Assembly: GCF_020740795.1 (NCBI RefSeq)
Contig: NC_067312.1
Span: 51,045,905-51,109,904, forward strand
From: Apus apus
Lineage: Eukaryota; Chordata; Aves; Apodiformes; Apodidae
Direction: 5' to 3'
DNA length: 64,000 nucleotides
The notes under the pieces were generated by a model. The model ran no database searches. It saw only the letters and a list, made by a program, of their open reading frames with translations, and was not told the origin of the DNA. The translations under genes and the position numbers were made by a program. Numbering within the stretch: position 1 is the first letter of the stretch; every line of letters begins with the position of its first letter. Shown in pieces: positions 1 to 12,637 of the stretch.

Positions 1-1422
1 TCACCAGGCAGGCAGGTGAGCCAGCAAAACCTTACAAAGCAAACTGCCTTACCTAAGAGTACCAGTAGCATTCCACGAAGTGAGTCTGCTTCAAAAGGCT
101 TAAACCAAGCTCTCAGCAGTGGTGGATCAAACAAAAAGACTGAGCTATCCAGAGTGTCGTCCACAAAATCTAGTGGAAGTGAATCTGACAGATCTGAAAG
201 ACCTGTTCTTGTTCGCCAGTCAACTTTTATTAAAGAAGCTCCAAGCCCTACTCTAAGACGGAAATTAGAAGAGTCAGCTTCATTTGAATCTCTGTCTCCT
301 TCCAGACCAGATTCTCCCACAAGGTCCCAAATACAAACGCCAGTTTTAAGTCCATCTCTTCCTGATATGTCTTTATCCACTCATTCAACTGCCCAGACTA
401 GTGGTTGGCGAAAATTACCCCCTAATCTGAGCCCTTCTATAGAATATGATGGGAGACCAGCAAAACGTCACGATATAGCTCGTTCTCATTCTGAGAGTCC
501 ATCTAGATTGCTGATCAACAGATCAGGAACATGGAAGCGTGAGCATAGTAAGCATTCCTCATCACTTCCTCGTGTAAGCACTTGGCGAAGAACTGGAAGT
601 TCCTCCTCAATTCTGTCAGCTTCTTCAGAATCCAGTGAAAAGGCAAAAAGTGAAGATGAAAAGCAACATGGAGGTTCTGGACAAAAGCAAAGTAAAGAAA
701 GCCAAGCACCAGCAAAAGGTACTTGGAGAAAAATAAAAGAAAATGAAATTACTCAGATATTGAATGATCCTCAGCATTCTTCCTCTGGTGCCACAAATGG
801 CTCTGATTCCAAAACTCTCATCTATCAGATGGCACCAGCTGTCTCTAAGACAGAGGATGTGTGGGTGAGGATAGAGGACTGCCCAATTAACAATCCCCGG
901 TCTGGAAGGTCCCCAGCTGGAAACACTCCCCCTGTTATTGACAGTGTTTCAGAGAAAGGGGGTGTGAATGGTAAAGATTCTAAAGAGATTCAAGAAAAAC
1001 AAACCACAGGGAATGGAGGTGTTCCTGTTCGTACCATTGGTTTAGAAAACCGTCTGAACTCTTTCTTTCAGATAGACAGTCCAGACAAGAAAGGCACTGA
1101 AACAAAGCCTCTGCAGAACAATCCTGTTCCTGCGTCAGAAAATAATGAAAGTACTGTAAGTGAGCGTACACCATTCAGTTCCAGTAGCTCGAGCAAACAC
1201 AGCTCCCCCATTGGTGCTGTCGCAGCAAGAGTGACTCCTTTCAACTACAATCCAAGCCGCAGGAAGAGCAGTGTGGACAATAGTTCTGCTCGGCCATCAC
1301 AAATACCAACACCAGTAAATAACAGCACGAAGAAACGTGACTCCAAGTCTGAAAATCCAGACTCCAGTGGAACTCAGAGTCCTAAACGTCACTCTGGCTC
1401 TTACCTGGTAACTTCTGTGTAA
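1..1422 (+). CDS. APC: APC, C-terminal part of last coding exon (5' partial)
   Basis: APC is the scaffold of the beta-catenin destruction complex, and its C-terminus binds microtubules, EB1 and PDZ proteins. The frame is open from base 1 (first codons read S-P-G-R-Q) to TAA at 1420-1422, giving 473 residues, so the exon begins upstream of the window. The translation follows human APC closely, including blocks such as RSESASKGLNQ, TWKREHSKHSSSLPRVSTW, VWVRIEDCPINNPRSGRSP and the terminus SGSYLVTSV. Residues 1 to about 210 are the Ser/Arg-rich end of the basic microtubule-binding region; residues about 280-473 are the EB1-binding region. An SxIP motif (SQIP) lies at 1297-1308, and the last four residues, VTSV, are the PDZ ligand known to bind DLG1-type proteins. 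A second S-x-I-P match (SSIP) is at 64-75. No frameshift or internal stop is present. The only Met-initiated reading starts at 16, an artefact of the partial exon. Confidence 0.97.
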   Translation, partial: SPGRQVSQQNLTKQTALPKSTSSIPRSESASKGLNQALSSGGSNKKTELSRVSSTKSSGSESDRSERPVLVRQSTFIKEAPSPTLRRKLEESASFESLSPSRPDSPTRSQIQTPVLSPSLPDMSLSTHSTAQTSGWRKLPPNLSPSIEYDGRPAKRHDIARSHSESPSRLLINRSGTWKREHSKHSSSLPRVSTWRRTGSSSSILSASSESSEKAKSEDEKQHGGSGQKQSKESQAPAKGTWRKIKENEITQILNDPQHSSSGATNGSDSKTLIYQMAPAVSKTEDVWVRIEDCPINNPRSGRSPAGNTPPVIDSVSEKGGVNGKDSKEIQEKQTTGNGGVPVRTIGLENRLNSFFQIDSPDKKGTETKPLQNNPVPASENNESTVSERTPFSSSSSSKHSSPIGAVAARVTPFNYNPSRRKSSVDNSSARPSQIPTPVNNSTKKRDSKSENPDSSGTQSPKRHSGSYLVTSV

Positions 1423-1647
1423 GTGCAACAAGAAATAACTAGAACTGGTGTATTATATACAGCAGCTATTCAGAAGTTTTGTTTCAAACGAAACTTCAAA
1501 AGATTGGGGATTTACTTCTTTGTTGTTTTTATTTGTTGTAAATAGGTTTGATTCTTGTTAGAGGGTCCTTGTTCTGGAAGCCATATTTGATAGTATACTT
1601 TGTCTTCACTGGTAATATTTTGGAGGAATACCTGATTTTCAGTTTGG

Positions 1648-1653
1648 AATAAA
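1648..1653 (+). terminator. Proximal poly(A) signal candidate for APC
   Basis: A canonical AATAAA lies 226 bases after the stop codon, followed by T/GT-rich sequence around 1665-1690. It would give a short-3'UTR transcript. Usage is not shown by the sequence. Confidence 0.4.
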
Positions 1654-2083
1654 ATTGCTAATGCAAGTATATTTGTACAGTATGTTTAACATGTATTTAA
1701 TTAGCATCCCATCCCATAATTCTTTAAATACTGCTTGTCGTTGAAATCATGAAACACTGCAGATAGAGGTGATACAGTCACATTTTCAATCATTTCTAGA
1801 TTACAGACCGACTAAACTACATCAGGGAAGAACTGGTATTATTTATGCAAAAAATTATACTCAGTTTTAGTATTTGTGAGTCATCTAACCCAATAATTAA
1901 TCATGTGACTGTGAAATTCACAGTAATATGGTTTCTGCTGAACAAGCTTTCCCAGCCTGCTTTTCTGCATGAATGGAACTGATGGTTCATTTTCTGAAGT
2001 AATGATTAACATTTCTGTAGTCACATAATGTGCATAGATAGTTGTGGTGTAATGATTTACACTTTCTTTGTGCTCTGCAAAAA

Positions 2084-2160
2084 AACTCCACAAAACAAAC
2101 AAAAAAAAACCCCAAACAAACAAGAAAAAGAAAAGAAAAAAAAAAAAAAGAAAAAAAACC
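2084..2160. repeat. A-rich low-complexity tract
   Basis: Runs of A are interrupted by C and G (AAAC- and AAAG-type units). Such tracts are common in bird non-coding DNA. It opens long pseudo-reading frames on both strands that have no coding value. Confidence 0.8.
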
Positions 2161-2460
2161 ACAACTGTGCAACTGTAAAACCTTGAACAAAATAATTTTA
2201 CCTGAATTAGATTTTATCTTAAACTAGGTAGACTTTTTTTTGCTATGCTGTAACTTGTTGTATATTCTGGTATTTGAGGTGAGATGGCTGCTCTTTTATT
2301 AATGAGATAAGGGGATGTCTCAACAGAGACAAAAACGAACATTTCAGAATAAATTATTACTCTATGTAAATTGTGTGTGTTACTTCTGCATTACATAAAA
2401 ATACAGTAATTTATTTTGAGATGTCACCATATAATGTGTTGTATAATGCACTTAAACTTA

Positions 2461-2562
2461 AGGCCTGATCCAGCAGAATCTTGCACCTCCGATATTACTT
2501 CTTCCTTATCACTGACAAATGGCTGTTGTAGGATCCTAACAACAGCTGCAGGATCAGGCCCT
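2461..2562. repeat. Short palindromic element with inverted ends (MITE-like)
   Basis: The left end AGGCCTGATCCAGC is matched in reverse complement by the right end GCTGCAGGATCAGGCCCT at 2545-2562, flanking about 70 bases of loop. The GGCCTGATCC / GGATCAGGCC ends resemble palindromic repeats that I recall from reptile and bird genomes. The family name is not certain. It sits inside the presumed APC 3'UTR, so an RNA copy could fold into a stem. Confidence 0.5.
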
Positions 2563-2995
2563 AGGTTTTCCTGTAATATATTTGTAATTGAGACAGTTTC
2601 ACACATCTCAGGTGCATAACAAGGCTAAAGACAGGGTGCTTCCAGTAGCCAGGCAGTTTAATTGTTTTAATGACTGCAAGCCTGAAACAATACTGTATCT
2701 ATAAAAATAATACTTATAAAACAAAAGATCTTTTTTAATTGGGGGTAATAATGTAGAATGTGAAATATCGACTATAAGATGAAATTTTAATTATATTTTA
2801 AATCTTTGTGCATTTATTTTTTACTGTTATTAATGAAGGGGATAATATTGCAACAATCCTGTGGCAGCAAAAAATTTGTTATAGTAGAAAAGCAATTTTA
2901 TACACAAACCAGGACGTTTGCTGCCCCAAGCCTTTTTGATGCAAATATGGTTTGTGCTAAAACAATGCCGAAAAGACAGATTTGTGCTTTATAAC

Positions 2996-3001
2996 AATAA
3001 A
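2996..3001 (+). terminator. Distal poly(A) signal candidate for APC
   Basis: AATAAA lies about 1.57 kb after the APC stop. It is the last canonical signal before a long stretch without evidence of transcription. It was chosen over 2348-2353 only on expected 3'UTR length. Confidence 0.45.
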
Positions 3002-6000
3002 TATAGTCTGAATTTAGATGAGAATTGCTTAAAGCAGAAACATGAAAGAACAGAGCAATTAACCATTCTGTGCATGATTGAACAAACCATGAAATGGTAT
3101 GTTTTGTTGTATCTCAACTGGGCTGTTCTAAAGTTAGCATTCTAAATAACTTGATATTCAGGATTCAAAAGTGCCCTGATTTCAGAAAGCCCTGAAACAC
3201 AGTGATTCACCTTTTCCGTAGCTTTAACACGCTTGCAGAGTGTACACATCTGTGACTTTTGTACTTCATCTGATGTTGAAATGATCCATTTTTTGTCTTG
3301 AATTCACCATAAGGCATTGCACTGTTTATGAAGAGAATTGAGATAAAATCAGCAGACAGAAGTCAGTTTAGATAAGGTTAAAAGCCAATACAAAAAAAAC
3401 CTATTTGGCAGAAGTAGTATCTTATTTGCTGTTTTGTTCTTCATTTCCTGTCAGATTTGCTTATGGACATGCCATGTTTCTATATAATCTGTTGAATCTG
3501 TTAACAAGCAGCAGCCTTGTGTTAGCATTTGAAATATTTTACATGTAGTTTCTTCACGAAACTTTCAATGAGTATTGGTGTCCTTTTAAAGATGAAACAG
3601 AGAGAGATTATATGATGTGTTCAAAGTCAGGACTTGCTGTTGGAGTAGAATACAGAACTCCGTCCTTGAGTTGAAAATTCAAGGCCACTTTTCTTACAAA
3701 TAATGTGATTCTTAATTTTTTTATTATTACTATTATTATTTGTGCTGGGCTTTTGACTACTAACATTAAGAAATACCACATAATCCAGGATAGTTGTTTA
3801 ACACCAGCTTTACATCGCTGTCCTTTCGATTTAAGAATTTAAAGGTAAACTCAATCTCAGTAAAGCAAGTTCTGATTTCAGTTTTATAACTGAGGGAATA
3901 AAAAGATGAGGTGAAACAATAAATAATTTTGTGTGGTATCAAACACCAGAATGTCTGAAAATTGTAGGAGCTTTTCTAGTCTTGGAAGTACTTCATGATC
4001 ATTGCAATTGGGAAGTTTCTCTTAATATACTCAAGTAACCTATATTTGTAGCAAAGACAGCTGAGAGAAACTTTACAACTGTTAAGGGTAGTGATACACT
4101 AAAATATACTTCCCATGGGAGTTGTTAAATTTCCATTATAGAAGTTTTAAGAAAAGGTTTATGAAACATCTCATAAGGATGCACTGGAGTGTATTTCATT
4201 TTGCCTGTGTGTAGAGATGGACTTACATGGTCTTTTGAAATCCCTTCCAGATCTAAGTTTCTCTGATTCTTTATCTAAAATACTTAATATCCACTAAGAG
4301 CCTTTTAGAATATTTAAGGACATCCACAATATTTTATCTATGTTAGTGATGGGGATACAAAGTTATACTCTAACCTTAGCTATAAAAACATCCCAGAAAT
4401 ATGAAATGAAAAATGTCTGTAATAACTATATTTGGTCTTGGATTTTGTTAATGGTGCCTAGATTCATGGTAGTCAGACTTTATTTATGCTGCTAAAGATT
4501 TAGTATTTTTCCTTGGTTTTATTTTTATGAAGTTGCCACAGTAGGTAAGAGGATAAGTCAAGGTGAAACAAAGAAAAGCAAGGGGCTAAGGAAGCCAAAA
4601 CACACTACTGTTCTTCTGGGATGCACTGCCTTTCTTTCTACAGATTTTGATAGAACTTTTGTCATTTGTGTTCAGACCTTTAGTTGTATTTGAACTAGGT
4701 TACTGTATCCAGAACATAGCAAACTTGTATTTAAAAATCAGTTTATACTGATAATACACTCATAAAGCTTATCTCAGACCAACTTACAGGCTTTGTCCTC
4801 TTAATGTAAAAAGTAGAAGCATGACCTCCCAACAAACTGTAATTAGTTCACTTTCTTAAATGTACATTCATTGTAGTTCCTTGCAGTGTGCCACAGTTAA
4901 GGTTATTGCTCAATTTGTGAAAGCTTTTCTGACTACATATTACAAACTTTAAAGGGAAGCTAATCTATTTTTCACGTGTAGTTAGTTCATCAGAGTATTT
5001 TCCCCTGAAAGCTTAAAAGTTAATTCTCAAAACTCTGTCAGAGATTACATCTTAAAAACTGAAAGCCTTGTCAGGATTTCCTGATGAGATTGGAGTATTA
5101 TTTCAAGCAGGATTTGGTTGCAGAATACAAGTACAGTTTATGCTACAAACTTCAGTAAGCTACAGGATTCTACATTCTTCACATTAGTATTTTTGTGGCT
5201 TTGGGAAGTTAGTTGCTGTATCTTGGGTAAAGGGGGAGGGAAAGAAAAGGGGCAGTTTTGGAGCATCTGAGCCATATTGTCCCAGATAAGTAGTTTTGTG
5301 GTAATTTGCATAAACTGCACAGGAGAGAGAACATTTTGTCCACAAATTAATGAGGTTTTATTTTGAAAGTATACCAGTAGACCATGAAACTGCAAGGCTT
5401 TGATAATCTGACAGCTGAATTATTTGATAGTTGGAGTACTTCCTAACTGTCCATCCACCCCACGCCCCTTAATAGAAATGAAGATTACCAAGAAGATAGA
5501 GTGTATTAGTGTCTTAAGGATACAGTCTCATACAGTTCCATTTCTGGGTCAAAGAAACAGCATGCCCTGTTGAAAGAAGTTTTCTTCTCCCTTCCATGCT
5601 CCTGGCTGTTAATCCTGGCTGTCATCTGACGTTTCTGTGGACTAGCTCACCTCTTACCTAGCAGAACTGATGGGGAGAGTGGGATTAGTGCTCCGTTTTA
5701 GTATGCTGAATTTTTACAGCACACAGTTGAGCAAGTGCCACCTGAGCCAGCAGAAAAGAAAATGAGCAGCTAGGGCTGGTAGAAAGACGTTGTGTTAGTT
5801 TCCTTTATGGATGGCCAGTAGGTTGTATCAAGCCATTATAGGCAGTTTTAAGCCGGTAAGCCAAGTTTCAGACCTATTCACCCTTTTTACAACAGCAAAA
5901 GAAAATTGGGGGGTTGATACTCTTAACTGTTGTTCACTCTGAACTCTGCCTAATCGCCCCTAGCAGTTCACACTTGAATACATTATATTCTGACCACTAA

Positions 6001-8579
6001 CTTAAAAAATACTAAATCAGTCTACAGTTAGTCCTTGTGGAAAAGAAATCTATCATGATTAAAAATACCCAGAGAAAATTTTTTCTACCATATGTAAACT
6101 TCCACATTTTAGAATTTGCAATATTAAAATTCAATGCAGTAAATCCTTCCAGTAAAAAGATTTATTGCAACTAGTTGCTTTCCTGAAGAGACTTGAAGAG
6201 GGAGTGAACATCTCCTTCCCTAATGAAGACAGTACTTGTAGGGATGTTCTGGAAATGTTTAGGTAGACTTCTACATCTGTGACTAGATGTCTCCCAAACT
6301 GTCTTGTATAGCTTTCACTAAATAGTATGAACAGCCACAAGAGTGTCGCTAACAATTGCATGTGGACTTCCACCTAAACATAACTTCTTATGTCTCCTGT
6401 AACGCCTTGAAAAGTCACATCCACCTGTCTGATAGCTTTGTTCTTGATGAGATGTGTGATTTGGAAGAGGCTGTGAATCAGAAGTGTCAGTTAATATGAA
6501 GCAAGACTTCCTCCACTTTGAGGACCTTCTTAGTACCAAATTACCCAAATGTATTCACTCTCTGGTTCCACAGCCATCTCCTTTGCACTTTTACATTTAA
6601 CCGGAAGAGATTTCCTCAATTTTATTTTCATTTCAAATCACATGTAGAAGCAGGATTTCTGCTTCATAGTTTCCTATATGCAGAATAACATCATATCTGT
6701 AAATGTTTATAGAGAATGTTACGTAGTTAAGGTTGAGTTTTTAGTCAGAATGCTAAGTTAACTGGTTATGTGTTGTGTTTGGTTACACATTGGAAGTGCA
6801 AGGGAATTTGGTGTGGTGCAAAAGAGCTTAAAGAGTTCACAACAGTAATTAATGTAGGTGTCAATTAATTTGTCATGCCAAGATGAATATAAAGTATGTA
6901 TTTAATACATAGGTCTTCAGCTGTCAACTTTCAGTTTACCAGATGTGCTGTTTACTTACTCGAAGATGGGGTAATGCCTCCCTAGCATAGTTTTGCAAAT
7001 TACCTTTCTTAAAAAATTTCCACATATTTATAGGCTTACGTATTCATGAATTTCTGCCACTTCAAGATTTCAGGAAGTTATTCTAATTTGTCTGTTTGTG
7101 AAAGCATCCGTTGCTTGAGTGGCTGTGGAATTGTAACTAAGGTATCAGAAAGGTGTAGAGGGAGCTTGTTCTCTCAGTAGGATGCACACTTCTGTCCAGA
7201 CCTCAAGCCATACATACAAACGGTATCTCTAATGCCCTACTTTTGGTGGGATTTAACATGCGTAAAGCTTGTGCTGGTCTTCTGCAAGTAATTAAATTGT
7301 GATCCTCTGAGATCAGATGCATTTTCCCACCTGTAAATGTTGTTTCTCTTGAACAGACTCTGCCCACAATTATCTTTCCTTCAGTTTTATTGTTTGCTTC
7401 TGCCTGAGATGCATTACTGTTTATATCCTAACTGTAATTCTTTCTTCAGCTATTCTAATGTATTTTGTTTCACAGTATACTTATTCTGAATTTAGTCTTG
7501 CTATGCATAATTTATTTATTACTTGCAGTGCTATATAAAATTTCCTTCTGATTGCACCTTGTCAGAGTGGAATTGTTTTCTTGGTTACTATTGAAAGTTA
7601 GGTGTCTGTTTGCTGTATTAGAAGTATTTCATTTAAAAGGAAGTTGCTGTTAAAACACATCAGCAGTGACTCAGCATACCAGAACGAATGCTCTAAGAAA
7701 CATGAGTTTTTGTTTTCGTGGTAGTCACTTTTCAGATAAATAAGAAGTGGAAAAAATAAGCTCAGAGACATGTGGTTCACCAGTAGCATGCTTTGTTCTC
7801 TTCCATGTTTCATTTTAGAACAAGCCACACAAAACAGAATCTAGTTCCAACACAGTGTAATTCCATAATCTCTCTACTACTTAAAAGAGGTTCACAAGAA
7901 AGCTTATTTCATTACGACCCACAGGCACAGCAGAGACTTGAGTTAATTCCAAGGTCTTTCTTTTCCATGATGAATACATTCTTTAGTCCCTGATTAGAGA
8001 CTATTAAGGGGCCTAGATTGATTAATTCTCATCACACACACAAACATGTATTTATATATACATGCATATTTGGTACCCTTATGATCACTTGAGGCTTTGA
8101 AATAATTAGAAGCATTTAAACGAAAATCAGCACTGTTGCTGAGCTACTAAGATCCTTTGTTTTCTAATAATTCTAGCACTCTGTTTCATAGTTGAGAAGA
8201 TGAGTTCTACTTTCAGGACTGATGAGATGGTACCTTATTTTTGAAGTGTTCAAGGGAAAGACGCACTTAAGTCTTATTTGCAGAAAAGGAAATTCCCTTG
8301 CTAGTAATTTAAATATTTTTATTGAGAACAAAGAAACATTATTACTGTCACCAGCAGTATAAAGTCAGTAGAGATCATGAAAACAGGGACATTTTGAGTG
8401 ATTACATTTAAGACAAATGAAGGTAGATGATGCCTAATTCTGTACCCCCTTCTAACAGTCTGCTGTACACAAAGCATATTGTTTAGGGTAGAGGGGAAAA
8501 GGAGGTTTAGATACACAGAATTCTTTATTTCCTTGTGCATCTTGCCTAGATTATTGGCAAGGCCTTTGATGGTAAGGTC

Positions 8580-8690
8580 CCCTGTATCTCAGTGAAATAC
8601 TGTATATAGTCTGCTGTACTTTCTAAATCAATTGATTTAAGTCAAGGCTTGGCTCTAAGTGACATAATCTAAAAGACTTCTAGTGCCGAA
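8580..8690 (+). repeat. Duplicated segment, copy 1
   Basis: This segment aligns with 9268-9372 over its whole length with scattered substitutions and one short indel. Shared blocks include TTTAAGTCAAGGCTTG and GTGACATAAT. It may be a local direct duplication or two copies of an unrecognised dispersed repeat. Confidence 0.75.
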
Positions 8691-9267
8691 GATTTAGAGT
8701 GAAAGCAGCTATGGAAAAACAGGAAGGTAGATGTAAAAATTAAGCCATAATATGAATGGTGAGAAAACTCCAATTTTAAAATATTTTAAAATTATTATTC
8801 CATTGTATGATGAAAGGGAGCTGGTATCTTTTTTTTTAAATTATTCTTACTATAATCAAGCAATTGAACAGCAATGGTGGATTATTTGACACTTTAAAGT
8901 GTGGTAAGTAATTTAGAATTCTTACAAAATAGAAATCCCCTAGCTCAAGTGAAAGCTATTACTTCAGTGCAAATGCTATTTTATGGTCACACACAGATGA
9001 CTGATGGTTCCATTTGATCTTACAAGCTGGCTGTACACAGTTGTGACTTTACATAGCTGTCAGCTGTTCTACAAGACTACAACAGAAGGCCAAAGAATGA
9101 CGGGGTGTGAAACTGAGGTCTAAACTTAAGACACATAGTATTTGCAAATATGAAGGAATGAGAGACAGTAGAAATCCCTATTTTTATATTTCTCCTTTGC
9201 CAGTTTTCATGTTACCAGCTAAATATGGATTTGGATTGAGTCGTGGCATAGTGATGCCTGACAGTCT

Positions 9268-9372
9268 CCTCTATATCTCAGTAAAATACTGCACATATTG
9301 TCTGTACTTTCTAAATTAATTTAAGTCAAGGCTTGAGTCTAGGTGACATAATCCAAAATACTTTTAGCTCTG
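9268..9372 (+). repeat. Duplicated segment, copy 2
   Basis: This is the partner of 8580-8690, in the same orientation about 690 bases downstream. Relative to copy 1 it lacks a few bases before TTAAGTCAAGG. The sequence between the copies shows no similarity to either. Confidence 0.75.
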
Positions 9373-12300
9373 AACATCACACAAATCAGGATGACTCAAG
9401 GACATTTTGTGATTGTCAGCTGCCCTTGTGGTGCAGCACTGCCACAGATTAATTTTCAAGTAAGCCTCATGTGGCTTTAGAACATCCCACATGCCTTAAT
9501 AAAGGGTGTTCATCCCCAAGATGTTTGTGTCTTTTTAAGGCAATACAGGCTATCACAATTGTTTATAGGCCTCTGCCATTGAGATGAACAAAAGTGGTGC
9601 TTCTGCAGAAAGTTGTGTAGCTGTAGGATAGGCATGACGTAGTGCCTCTCCAAAAAAAACATGCATGCAGAAGACAGGATTTTTGATTGTTAAAACTGAA
9701 AGAACTGGAGTAGTCTGTGGATTTAAAATAACTACTTATTTTTGGAAAATGGTGTATACAGTGGTTTAAAAGTGGCATATATCAAGTATGGCATAGTTAA
9801 TTCTGGATGTTGAAATTTCATGGTAAGTAAACACCAGTTTTATTAAACTAAATTAAGGAAAGCATTATTTTCTCTTTTCTCTATGCTGCTGGAAGTTCTC
9901 CTGGACACACCTAGCTCTCAAGAGCCCTGTTTCATGAAGTATGTTTCCCTTTTGAACAACTTCCCCCCCCACCCCCTTTATTTTATTTTAAAAAGTGTTT
10001 TCTTGAATCCTTGCTTATAAAGATTGTGGAGAAGATCCTTTTCAGCTTACCCCTTTTCTTTCAAAATCTACTGAACCAACCAAGATTTCTCTCTACATCC
10101 CTTTTCTTCTGTGTTTAATCTGCAGTCCACTCTGGAGCTGTTCCACCAATCTAGCTGAAAATATATCTCCTCCCAAATGATTTTACTAGTCCAATTATTA
10201 TATAGGCATTTCTAGAATATTTAAGACTATGCAGTGTTAACATCAGGTTAGAGAAAGCTGAAAATGTAAGCTGGATCTCAATAAGCTAGCATCTGTGCAT
10301 GACACTTCCCAGTAAAACAGAGGAACTGTGTGGCCTCGATCTCTGTACATTTCCATGGGTTTCTACTTCTAGTTAGGGCATATGTATTTATCCCAGGTGA
10401 AGTGTACCGGCCTGTATCAGAACCACTTTGAATTTCTGTTTTACACTTGTGCTGAGCTCTTGTTGCTGGGTGATTTTGTTTGAGGTCTTTTCGTTTTGGG
10501 GGTTTTTTGCTACTTTTCTTTCCCAGACACTCTTAACAGTAAAAATAGTCTTGACTGCAGACACCTGACTTGCTGCTCACAGTGAAAGCAGTGAAGGAGT
10601 TCTCTGCTTGAGATGCTTGTAGCGCAGTGCCCATTCCTTGCCACTTCCCCTTCCACTGCAGCTACAGCAGATGGAATAATTTCATGAAGTTATACACAGC
10701 TTTCAGAGAGCAGTATCCTTGCTATGAACCAAAGGTATTACTTGCAATCTTGAAATTTTGCTGCAGGTGTCCATGAGTCCTATCCTCACCAACAAATACA
10801 CCTTCTCTTCATATCACTAAAGTGTTCAGACTCCCTCCGTCTTGGTTGCTTCATCATTTAACGGCTCAGGTCAGGGACTGCAGATACTTGGGAAGCACAC
10901 AGAACTACAATACACCTGAGTTAGTGTGCTTCACGACCTACTCCTATCTTTGAAATCCTCAGGCTAGAAATACGCAGAATTCAAGTTTGAAATGTATTTC
11001 TTATGGCACTAGAACAAACGCAGTGACTCGAGGCCATACACCAAATTCAATCATTTTACAGTGATAATGGGGCTTAAATTGACATGTGGGCACCCAGTGC
11101 TTCATTTTAGGCATGCAAGTTTCAAGATACTGTGAATTCTAGCACCAATAAAGGGTTATTGATATGTAATAACAGCACTTGCAGAAAAGAATACATGCTT
11201 CCCCTGTTGTGATCAGTCGTGTATGCCATATGAGCCAATCTGCAACTCCACAATCTCCAAAAAGTTTAAAATTACTTTTTCATCTGAAACAGATACGGAA
11301 AATACTCTGTCATTGCCACAAATAGTGATGCAGGCTATGTAGCTTATGTTCTGTTACAGTAAGTTTAAATATTGTTTTAGAAGAAAAGCCATTAATCTGT
11401 TATTTAGAAGCTGTATGAATCTGAAGGAAAAAAAAATAACATGCAATTGTCGAGTATAACATTAAAAAATACATAAAATCTTTCTCAGTGTCCTGAATTA
11501 AGTAGATTGACCGAGAGCAATCTTAATATGCAACAATGGTACCGTGTCTCTCACAAGCTGCAGCAGTGTTCAAGGTAATGTCAGAGCACTGTTTCTCAAG
11601 GCGATGTCCAACAGTAGCCCACGAAGCACCAGAAATAGCTTTAAAAAGCAACTGAGAAACTAAAAATACTGCTGAAAACTAAGGGGGAAAAAACTGTGTG
11701 AAGAAGTAGATTTTAATATTTGTTCATCAAGTGTTAGCCCATTTTTTATTTAATTGTATATAAAGCTGTGGTAATACCAAATAAATATTTCTTAGCATTT
11801 TTTCTTAAAAGGATTAGATTGTTCTTTAATTTAAATTCTTCTAGATCACTGTCCTTCAGAGAGATTTATGTTTATACTCTGTTGGGTTCAAACCTATGCA
11901 TCCCAGAAGGAAAGGGCTATGCATATTAACTGACAAAACCAAATGGCAGTAAGATTGATTTGTAACTCGGTTAAGTGATGACCATGTTTCATGCAATGGT
12001 CATGTCATTAGTATGTCCTGCATACTGCATTCCTGCAGAGAGATACAGTGAATGTAACAAAATTTACTTTGTCCACAGTTCACATTGTGTGTACAGTCAT
12101 GGAGGATTAAATTGTGTAAATGGTTCTTGAAGCATTTTGAGACCACCTTCTCCCCAGTCATGGGGACCACAGGGAAGCACAACCCCGGCCCTGTGGGATC
12201 CCAGTGCCATGGAGGGGGCATGGAGGGGAAAGGCTTGCAGGCCAGGCTACACAGGCTGCTGACTTGAGCCCCTCTTCTCTTGCCTACAGCCTTCCTCTGT

Positions 12301-12637
12301 CTTCCTGAAAGCAGAAGTTGACAAAAGAAGCTTCTGCCACTGTGGCTTATCAGCAGATTTAAGCACTGGCAACCTGAACAAAAGGACAATTCCCACAGTA
12401 ATGGTAGTTCTAACACTTTTTAGGTGGTGGTGTACCCCTTACGTACACTTAACTCTATACCAGCCAGTCTGATGGTTATCAGGAAATAACCCTCCAAAAA
12501 TCTGTCTTTTGCACTGGACAACTGTTGCACCAAAAGCTTTCTGCATAACTTGACACACTTCATTTACATAACCTTTTCTTTTAGCAGAGGAGCTTGTTGA
12601 ATCACGTTTGTGAGGTGCTGCCAAATTGCTGACCTGC

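Larger units (their letters stand above)
1423..3020 (+). other. APC: APC 3' untranslated region (inferred extent)
   Basis: This AT-rich non-coding sequence directly follows the APC stop. AATAAA signals on the plus strand occur at 1648-1653, 2348-2353 and 2996-3001. The end is set at the last of these because human APC also has a 3'UTR of roughly this size; the exact end is an inference. The stretch includes an A-rich low-complexity block (2084-2160) and a short inverted repeat (2461-2562), each listed separately. Confidence 0.55.
3021..12637. other. APC-SRP19 intergenic region, no gene seen
   Basis: These 9.6 kb are AT-rich with stop codons frequent in all frames. The open frames (at most about 140 codons) lack recognisable protein features. 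No CR1 or full LTR is seen here, only the 105-bp duplicated segment at 8580/9268 and short low-complexity runs such as 8035-8070 and 9962-9980. It may hold regulatory elements, but none is identifiable by eye. Confidence 0.7.

Noticed and set aside
11880-11905. GGTTCAAACC, resembling a tRNA B box
   Set aside because: No A box or cloverleaf can be formed upstream.
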